NCBI RefSeq assembly: GCF_900605495.1
Contig: NZ_LR027596.1
Span: 58,086-122,085 of the forward strand
DNA: 64,000 nt
Direction of reading: 5' to 3'
Source of the DNA: Bacilliculturomica massiliensis
Lineage (GTDB): Bacteria > Bacillota > Clostridia > Peptostreptococcales > Anaerovoracaceae
A program made the translations under genes and the position numbers. Shown here piece after piece: positions 58,597 through 64,000 of the stretch (position 1 is its first letter; each line of letters starts with the position of its first letter). The notes under the pieces are model-generated. The model saw nothing but the letters and a program-made list of their open reading frames with translations. It was not told the DNA's origin and searched no databases.

Positions 58597-59440
58597 TGCT
58601 CTGTTCAGGCCGGCGCCCGTAGATGCGCAGGACCTCTTCCGTATAACCTCCGTCGCCGTCATATACATTCAGCTGAGGCAGTATATTCAGCTCCGGATTG
58701 CCGTTTTTCACACACTGCAGAAGCAGAATATTGGGCGCCGCGCCCTCACGGGGAGCCACCATGCGCAGCAGCTTCGGCTCCAGACGATTCTCTCTGCAAC
58801 AGACCAGTATATCCGCCAGCCGGGAAGGCCGATGGACCAGATAGAAACTGCCGCGGCCGTTGAGCAGCTCCGCCGCCGCCCGTACAAAATCAGACAGGGA
58901 CGCCGTCGTCTCGTGACGGGCCGTCAGTTTGGCGGGATTCCGGCTGAGAAGTCCCCCTCCGCCGGCCATATACGGCGGATTGGACACTACTGCATCGAAG
59001 GTCCCTCTGCCCAGTTTTTCCGCCGCCTCCTTCACATCGCTCAGGAGAAAATGGAGACTCTCCTCCAGTCCGTTGATCCGCGCGTTTCGCCGCGCCAGCC
59101 GGAAGGACGCCGCCTGAAGCTCTACGCCCCAGATCTCCGCCGCTTTCGTCTTGTGGCGCAGGATCAGCGGTATAACGCCCGTTCCCGTGCCCAGATCGCA
59201 GATCCGGCCGCCGTCTCTCACTCGGGCAAAATCGGCCAGCAGCACCGCGTCGATCCCATAGCAGAATTCCGCAGGCCGCTGTATAAGGCGGTAGCCGGAA
59301 AACCCGATCTCATCGATCCGTTCCTCCTGCCCTTCCGCCCATCCGGCCCCGGAGTTCCCGGACGCAGCGCCGGAAACGGCGGAGCTCCCTTCTGCAACGG
59401 CGCCGCCGTTTCCGGCAGTCTTTTCGTCGTATCCGCACAT
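58580..59440 (-). CDS. tRNA1(Val) (adenine(37)-N6)-methyltransferase family protein
   Basis: The 286 residues are a class I SAM-dependent methyltransferase of the TrmN6/YfiC type. Motif I reads ICDLGTGTGVIPL, the acidic loop VELQAASFRLARRNARING, and motif IV NPPY (in FDAVVSNPPYMAGGG), which marks N6-adenine or exocyclic amino methylation. GYRLIQRPAEFCYGIDAVLLADFA before motif I is typical of the family. The first 35 residues are low-complexity Ala/Gly/Ser and may be dispensable. The start lies two bases after the ricT stop with AAGGA inside ricT, so it is coupled. Confidence 0.88.
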   Translation of the reverse strand: MCGYDEKTAGNGGAVAEGSSAVSGAASGNSGAGWAEGQEERIDEIGFSGYRLIQRPAEFCYGIDAVLLADFARVRDGGRICDLGTGTGVIPLILRHKTKAAEIWGVELQAASFRLARRNARINGLEESLHFLLSDVKEAAEKLGRGTFDAVVSNPPYMAGGGGLLSRNPAKLTARHETTASLSDFVRAAAELLNGRGSFYLVHRPSRLADILVCCRENRLEPKLLRMVAPREGAAPNILLLQCVKNGNPELNILPQLNVYDGDGGYTEEVLRIYGRRPEQSIKKPD

Positions 59441-59441
59441 A

Positions 59442-60362
59442 TCAGTCCTTCAGGATGTCCTTGATCTCGGCCAGCAGGCTTTCGTCGATCTCATCGTCCT
59501 TCTTGTCCTTCTCTTTATTGCGGCGCTTATCGCTGCGCCTGATCTCTTCTTTTTTGTAGAAGTAAAAATCTGTGGACAGCTTTTCCGGCTTGTCCTGATT
59601 CTTTTCTTCCAGCACCAGGCGGCACTTGATCTTGTTTTCCAAAATGTTGACATCTACCACCACGGCGTTTCCATCCCTGGTCTTGATGTGTTCGCCCATG
59701 TCCGGCATGCCCTTTTTCAGTTCATAGTAAACTTCGTTCTCAAATTTGAGGCAGCACATCAGACGGCCGCATATCCCTGAGATCTTTGTGGGATTCAGAG
59801 ACAGATTCTGCACCTTGGCCATCTTAATAGAGACCGGCTCAAAATCAGGCAGCCACGTGTGGCAGCACAGCCCGCGGCCGCAGCTGCCGATGCCGCCCAT
59901 CATTTTCGCTTCATCGCGAACGCCGATCTGACGCAGCTCGATGCGCATCTTGAACACGCCCGCCAGATCCTTTACCAGCTCGCGGAAATCCACCCTCCCG
60001 TCGGCCGTAAAGTAAAAGATGATCTTGCTGTTGTCAAAGGTGTACTCCACATCGATCAGCTTCATCTCCAGCTTATGCTTGTCCACCTTCTCCTGACAGA
60101 GCGTCATGGCCCTCTCTTTTTTCTTCTGATTCTCCGCGTGCTGTTTTCGGTCCTTATCGTCGGCAACGCGCACGATCTTCTTCAGCGGCGCCACGATGTC
60201 TTTCTCATCCACATCGGTTATATCTAAAGTCAGCGTTCCGTATTCCATACCCCGGGCAGTTTCAACGATCACCTCGTCACCTTTTTTCAGATCCAGCCCG
60301 TTGGGATCGAAATAGTATACCTTTCCCGCTGTCTTAAACCGGATACCGGCTACTTTTACCAT
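59442..60362 (-). CDS. ricT: PSP1-domain protein RicT (YaaT homologue)
   Basis: RicT is part of the RicAFT complex that, in Bacillus, binds RNase Y and speeds the sporulation phosphorelay. The 306-residue protein has the PSP1 core: VAGIRFKTAGKVYYFDP at the start, FYFTADGRVDFRELVKDLAGVFKMRIELRQIGVRDEAKMMGGIGSCGRGLCC, and SGICGRLMCCLKFEN. The Cys residues correspond to those that bind iron-sulfur clusters in the complex. A charged Lys/Glu/Asp tail follows. It lies in the standard tmk-holB-ricT-trmN6 order. Confidence 0.93.
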   Translation of the reverse strand: MVKVAGIRFKTAGKVYYFDPNGLDLKKGDEVIVETARGMEYGTLTLDITDVDEKDIVAPLKKIVRVADDKDRKQHAENQKKKERAMTLCQEKVDKHKLEMKLIDVEYTFDNSKIIFYFTADGRVDFRELVKDLAGVFKMRIELRQIGVRDEAKMMGGIGSCGRGLCCHTWLPDFEPVSIKMAKVQNLSLNPTKISGICGRLMCCLKFENEVYYELKKGMPDMGEHIKTRDGNAVVVDVNILENKIKCRLVLEEKNQDKPEKLSTDFYFYKKEEIRRSDKRRNKEKDKKDDEIDESLLAEIKDILKD

Positions 60363-60378
60363 CTATTTTTATCCTCCA

Positions 60379-61242
60379 TTAAAGCTTTAAAATCATATTT
60401 TTCAGCGCATACCCTGTATTGATATTTCGCGCCAGATCTCTGCGCGCTTCTTCTATGGCAGATACCGCCGCCGCCAGACGCGCCGGCGTCAGCATGCGCC
60501 CCTGTTCCTTCAGAGCCGTTCTGTCCTCCGGTTCATACAGCAGCGTCTCTCTTTTATCGTAGGCGCACAGAGCCATGTCCCGGAACCTTCTCTCCAGACT
60601 GTCCAGAAAGGCTCCGGCTTCCTCCCTTTTCTGGGCGATGTCCCCCAGCGCCGCGGACATCCTGTAGAAAGGCGCCCGTTCCACCGCCAGCTCCGCGAAG
60701 AGCCGGGCCCGTTCCCTCACCTCTTCCGCCGCCACACTGTCCTGGCCGTGGAGCCGGAACACGATGCAGCGGGACAAGATAGTGGAGACCAGATTCTCCG
60801 TATTCTCCGACAGCAGCATGATGACCGTTCCCAACGCGGGTTCCTCCAGCGTTTTCAGCAGACGGTTCTGCGCCCGCAGCGTCATGGTGTCCGCGTCTCT
60901 GATGACGACGATATGGCGGCTGCCCGCATAAGGCTTTTTCGCCAGCTCGCCCTGCAGCGCGAGGATCGCTTCATCCTTGATACTGCTTCCGTCCGCGCCG
61001 ATCTCTATAAAATCTTCATAATTACCGTGGTCCATCTTTCTGCAGTTCACACACTGGTCGCAGGCGTCTCCCCGCAGGTTCTCCTCACAGAGCACAGCTT
61101 TTGCAAACTCCTTCGCCACCGCGAATTTGTCCGCGTGAGAATCGCCCTCGAACAGGTAAGCGTGAGACACTGTTCCCGTGCGCACCGACTCCGCCAGCCG
61201 CTCCACGATCCGCTCATTTCCCGCTATATTTCGTAAAGCCAT
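60379..61242 (-). CDS. holB: DNA polymerase III subunit delta'
   Basis: The delta' subunit of the clamp loader. The 287 residues have the AAA+ outline: NIAGNERIVERLAESVRTGTVSHAYLFEG at the start, a zinc-binding module CDQCVNCRKMDHGNYEDFIEI, HIVVIRDADTMTLRAQNRLLKTLEEP with the sensor region, and ILSRCIVFRLHGQ. The Walker A is altered (EGDSHADKFAVA), as usual in delta', which does not hydrolyse ATP. It follows tmk and precedes ricT. Confidence 0.93.
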   Translation of the reverse strand: MALRNIAGNERIVERLAESVRTGTVSHAYLFEGDSHADKFAVAKEFAKAVLCEENLRGDACDQCVNCRKMDHGNYEDFIEIGADGSSIKDEAILALQGELAKKPYAGSRHIVVIRDADTMTLRAQNRLLKTLEEPALGTVIMLLSENTENLVSTILSRCIVFRLHGQDSVAAEEVRERARLFAELAVERAPFYRMSAALGDIAQKREEAGAFLDSLERRFRDMALCAYDKRETLLYEPEDRTALKEQGRMLTPARLAAAVSAIEEARRDLARNINTGYALKNMILKL

Positions 61243-61258
61243 TCCCCCAACTCACTTT

Positions 61259-61912
61259 CTATTCCTGTCTTTCCGTTTTCATCTCCGACTCGGCCTTCTC
61301 CAGCAGACGGCACATGTGGAGACGGATCTCCCCGGCCACTTCGTCTATGCTGCGGGCGGCGTCCACGGCGATAAACCGCTCCGGCTCCATCCGCTCCAGT
61401 TCCTCATAGCCGTGAAAGACCTCGTTGTGAAATTCGATCTTTTCCAGTTCCATCCGGTCCTGTTCCTCGGCTTTGATCCGGTCTTTTCCTGTCTGGGGGG
61501 GAAGCTTCAGAAAGAATGTCACATCCGGTTCCAGACCCTGAACAGCGATCTGGTTGATGACGCGCACCCTGTCGCCCAGGCCGCGGCCATAGCCCTGATA
61601 CACGATAGACGAATCTGTAAAGCGGTCGCAGATCACAGTCTTTCCCGCCTCCAGAGCAGGTTTTATGACCTGCGCCACGTGCTGTGCACGGGAGGAGGCA
61701 TACAGAAAGGCCTCGGTCAGGCTGTCCATTTCCCCGTTTTCTCTGTCCAGAATGATCTCCCGGATCTTTTCGCCGATGGGAGTTCCGCCCGGCTCTCTGG
61801 TGAGCACCGCCTCTATCCCACGCTCTTCGAGAAGCGCCTTCAGGCGCTGGATCTGCGTCGTCTTTCCCGAGCCGTCCGGCCCCTCAAAAGTAATAAACAA
61901 CCCCTCGCTCAT
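61259..61912 (-). CDS. tmk: Thymidylate kinase
   Basis: Tmk phosphorylates dTMP to dTDP. The 217 residues have the P-loop TFEGPDGSGKTTQ at residue 8, the DRE-type motif TREPGGTPIGEKIREIIL, CDRFTDSSIVYQGYGRGLG and the LID region. Length and order are standard. Its start overlaps the stop of the preceding small membrane gene by four bases. Confidence 0.96.
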   Translation of the reverse strand: MSEGLFITFEGPDGSGKTTQIQRLKALLEERGIEAVLTREPGGTPIGEKIREIILDRENGEMDSLTEAFLYASSRAQHVAQVIKPALEAGKTVICDRFTDSSIVYQGYGRGLGDRVRVINQIAVQGLEPDVTFFLKLPPQTGKDRIKAEEQDRMELEKIEFHNEVFHGYEELERMEPERFIAVDAARSIDEVAGEIRLHMCRLLEKAESEMKTERQE

Positions 61913-62100
61913 CTATAATATCCCCTGCGCCTGCGGTTTTGCTGCTCAGCAGCTTTACGCCTGCGCTCCTTTTCCTCTTTTTTTTCTTGATTGATGCGGA
62001 TGTACTCGTCCATCAGCCTGATCAGCAGAAATCCGGCTAAAATGGCAACAGGTACGCACAACAAAACCACAAAGGCAATCTCCGGCAACATAATTGACAT
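61909..62100 (-). CDS. Small membrane protein upstream of tmk
   Basis: The 63 residues consist of one membrane helix (about 8-30) and a strongly basic, glutamate-rich cytoplasmic tail ending RRKAAEQQNRRRRGYYR. I do not recognise the family. The overlap with tmk and the shared promoter (62159-62187) put it in the replication and maintenance operon. Its ribosome site is distant (GAGGAG, about 12 bases), so the exact start is less sure. Confidence 0.65.
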   Translation of the reverse strand: MSIMLPEIAFVVLLCVPVAILAGFLLIRLMDEYIRINQEKKEEKERRRKAAEQQNRRRRGYYR

Positions 62101-62158
62101 CCCGCCGTCTCACTCCTCTCCGGCGCGGCGCGTTTCTGAACAGCCGCATCCAAAATAA

Positions 62159-62187
62159 AGTATATCATAAAAACGTGGACACGCCAA
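62159..62187 (-). promoter_or_regulatory. Promoter of the tmk-holB-ricT group
   Basis: TTGGCG-N17-TATACT, about 60 bases before the small membrane gene. Confidence 0.55.
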
Positions 62188-62216
62188 CTAAAAACGCGCT
62201 TCATGCCACGCCGCTC

Positions 62217-62246
62217 TTTTCAGCACACTGATCTTTGTGATATACT
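62217..62246 (+). promoter_or_regulatory. Possible promoter of the sigma-54 regulator gene
   Basis: TATACT is a fair -10; the TTTTCA 18 bases upstream is a weak -35. Confidence 0.35.
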
Positions 62247-62354
62247 GTAAACAGAACGCAGGAAAAGCCCGCGAACACGGACTCATATGGTTCTTCCTCC
62301 GTGTCCGCCGCCGGCCGGTTAGACTGGCTGCCGTCTGACAGAAAGGACGTCATC

Positions 62355-63782
62355 ATGGAAAATGTGAACGACAACAACAATGCGCAGAGCCGCGGTATTC
62401 TCAACAGCGAGACCGATTTTTACCGGATCCTTGAAACTCTCTATGACGATTTTACCATCATCAGCCCCGAGGGGATCATAGAAAGCGCTCTGCCCAGCTT
62501 TGAATCCATGTACGGCATCCCCATCGAGGAGGCCATCGGTCATTCCATCTTTGAAATGGAAGAACGCAAGATCTTCGATCCCTGTATCTCCGCTATCGTC
62601 CTCCGCACGCTGAAGCCTGCTACCATGCTGCAGCATACGGGAAACGACAATTATCTGATGTGTACCTCCATCCCCATCTTTAACGATGACGGGAGCCTGC
62701 ACAAAATCATCAGCTATACGCGGAATGCGGAGAAATATGAGCAGCTGAAAGACGAGTACGATGATCTGCAAAATACGCTGGCGGCATACAGTGCGGAGCT
62801 GATCAGTCTCAGGCAGAAGCTGAACGGGGAGACGACTATCGTAGGCGTCAGCCCGCGGATCCAGGAACTGGTAAACATGGCCCTGAAAGTGGCCGGATTT
62901 GACGCCACCGTACTCATCACCGGTGAATCCGGCGTAGGCAAAAACCTATTTGTGGACATTATCCACCGCAACAGCAAGCGCAGCGGCGCGCCCATCATCT
63001 CCATCAACTGCGGCGCCATCCCCGAGCAGCTGCTGGAATCGGAATTGTTCGGCTACGAAAAAGGCGCCTTTACCGGGGCCGGTTCCGGCGGAAAAGCCGG
63101 GCTGATCGAACTGGCAGACGGCGGCACGTTGTTTCTGGACGAGATCGGAGAAATGCCCCTGCACATGCAGGTCAAACTCCTTAAGGTCATTCAGGAAAAG
63201 AAGGTCATGCCCGTGGGCGGCCTGAGAGAGAAGCCCGTGGATTTCCGCCTGATCGCCGCCACCAATTGTGATCTGGCCGGCCTGATCAAAGAGGGCCGCT
63301 TCCGCGAGGACCTCTATTACCGCCTGAACGTGCTGGAGCTGAGCATCCCGCCCCTCCGGCAGCGGAAAGAAGACATTATTCACCTGGTCAGCCACTTTAC
63401 GAAAAAATTCTGTGAACAGTACGGCGTGTCTCACACTTTCTCCAGCGGCGCCATCGACTGCATGGAAAGCTACGACTGGCCGGGCAACGTGCGGGAGCTG
63501 GAAAACATTGTGGAGCGCGCCGTGCTCACCTGCGATGATTTCACCATCACGGAAAAGGAACTGCCCTCCCATATCCACACCGACGAGCTTCAGCTGGCGC
63601 TGCACTCCGAATCCACTTCGCTGAAAGGCATCCTGAATTCCGTGGAAAAGGCTGTCCTTGTGAAAAACTACGAGAAGTACAAGACCACCACCGGCGTGGC
63701 CAGAGCTCTGGGCATCAGCCAGCCCACGGCCTCCCAGAAGCTCAGCAAATATCTGGGCAAGGATTATCAGAGCGATAAATAA
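62355..63782 (+). CDS. Sigma-54-dependent PAS/AAA+ transcriptional activator
   Basis: The 475 residues have a PAS sensor (about 20-125), a coiled coil (about 128-160) and an AAA+ domain. The AAA+ Walker A reads GESGVGKN (190-197), the GAFTGA loop that contacts sigma-54 is intact (238-243), and Walker B is GTLFLDEIGE. A Fis-type helix-turn-helix sits at the C-terminus (about 435-470: GVARALGISQPTASQKLSKYLG). It is of the PrdR/RocR-like single-protein type. It therefore implies an rpoN in the genome and -24/-12 promoters at its targets, which I did not find in this window. GAAAGGA lies before the ATG. Confidence 0.92.
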   Translation: MENVNDNNNAQSRGILNSETDFYRILETLYDDFTIISPEGIIESALPSFESMYGIPIEEAIGHSIFEMEERKIFDPCISAIVLRTLKPATMLQHTGNDNYLMCTSIPIFNDDGSLHKIISYTRNAEKYEQLKDEYDDLQNTLAAYSAELISLRQKLNGETTIVGVSPRIQELVNMALKVAGFDATVLITGESGVGKNLFVDIIHRNSKRSGAPIISINCGAIPEQLLESELFGYEKGAFTGAGSGGKAGLIELADGGTLFLDEIGEMPLHMQVKLLKVIQEKKVMPVGGLREKPVDFRLIAATNCDLAGLIKEGRFREDLYYRLNVLELSIPPLRQRKEDIIHLVSHFTKKFCEQYGVSHTFSSGAIDCMESYDWPGNVRELENIVERAVLTCDDFTITEKELPSHIHTDELQLALHSESTSLKGILNSVEKAVLVKNYEKYKTTTGVARALGISQPTASQKLSKYLGKDYQSDK

Positions 63783-63788
63783 ACTGCA

Positions 63789-63832
63789 TTAAAAAACCGC
63801 GGAGACAGCTTTCGGCTGCTCCGCGGTTTTTT
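63789..63832. terminator. Bidirectional terminator after the sigma-54 regulator gene
   Basis: AAAAAACCGCGGAG pairs with CTCCGCGGTTTTTT around a 14-base loop. Confidence 0.9.
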
Positions 63833-63863
63833 TATCCGTTCTCTCGTCACATGTCATCGACTA

Positions 63864-64000
63864 TCAATACAGGGCGGCGAAGATCTCTCGGATCTCCTCC
63901 TCCGTCAGGAACACGTAGTTGTTCTTCAGCAGCCGCTGCTGGTTCTCAATGGTGCTCTTCGTGAACTCCTCGATCTGCTCTTCTTTCATCCCGTATTCTC
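63864..64000 (-). CDS. Iron-containing alcohol dehydrogenase, C-terminal end
   Basis: Only the last 45 or so residues are in the window. They read MKEEQIEEFTKSTIENQQRL and then NYVFLTEEEIREIFAALY to the stop. This is the closing helix pattern of iron-containing (group III) alcohol dehydrogenases, which end with a -PLT/-FLTEEEI-x-EIY-x-x-LY motif. The identification rests on this short tail only. It converges on the sigma-54 regulator gene across a bidirectional terminator. Confidence 0.5.
   Translation of the reverse strand, partial: EYGMKEEQIEEFTKSTIENQQRLLKNNYVFLTEEEIREIFAALY

Overview
The window is GC-rich chromosomal DNA from a spore-forming, anaerobic-type Firmicute of class Clostridia. 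The evidence is a spoIID-family gene, spmA/spmB, a clostridial AbrB with a Cys-pair tail, a T-box leader on serS, single-chain PurL, PhoPR/Pst and sigma-54-type regulation. I cannot name a species. No phage, IS element or CRISPR array was seen. Most genes sit in short operons bounded by clear hairpin-plus-T terminators and good sigma-A promoters.

Layout. 1-5.5 kb: purine operon purL-purE-purC-purM on the minus strand, cut by the window edge, with a consensus promoter and a PurBox-like inverted pair ahead of purL. 5.6-6.8 kb: two tandem copies of a 91-bp palindromic repeat, then an orphan amino-acid ABC ATPase whose promoter contains an ARG-box-like dyad. 7.1-14.5 kb: a complete phosphate regulon, phoP-phoR and pstS-pstC-pstA-pstB-phoU, with five helically phased PhoP half-sites ahead of pstS. 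14.6-18.3 kb: c-di-GMP and signalling genes (degenerate GGDEF plus EAL, and a double HD/HD-GYP protein) around a tRNA-Gly. 18.6-25.5 kb: J-domain membrane protein, T-box/serS, MBL-fold protein, YtcJ-type amidohydrolase, cold-shock protein with a long hairpin leader, rhomboid protease and a small secreted protein. 25.7-30.5 kb: tRNA-Arg, a DUF5131 gene, and a MerR-controlled transporter/M20 peptidase pair.

30.6-40.1 kb is the most unusual stretch. A secreted transglutaminase-like protein is followed by a BTAD-type regulator with a decayed GGDEF tail and two small proteins that share an unrecognised 41-residue domain. Divergent from these is a compact operon: class D sortase, PilC/GspF platform, four small membrane-anchored pilin-like proteins and a PilT-type ATPase, with no extension ATPase or prepilin peptidase in view. 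It is followed by an SPFH-domain gene and a 58-residue ribbon-helix-helix protein, whose promoter overlaps a perfect palindrome.

40.2-64 kb: uracil permease, two lipoproteins sharing a C-terminal domain, a SpoIID-like protein, a 2793-residue SLH-anchored surface protein, an AT-rich orphan membrane gene, murA, spmA/spmB, an abrB homologue, the tmk-holB-ricT-trmN6 group, a sigma-54-dependent regulator and the end of a probable iron-containing alcohol dehydrogenase.

Functions are inferred from sequence motifs and family knowledge. No searches were run.
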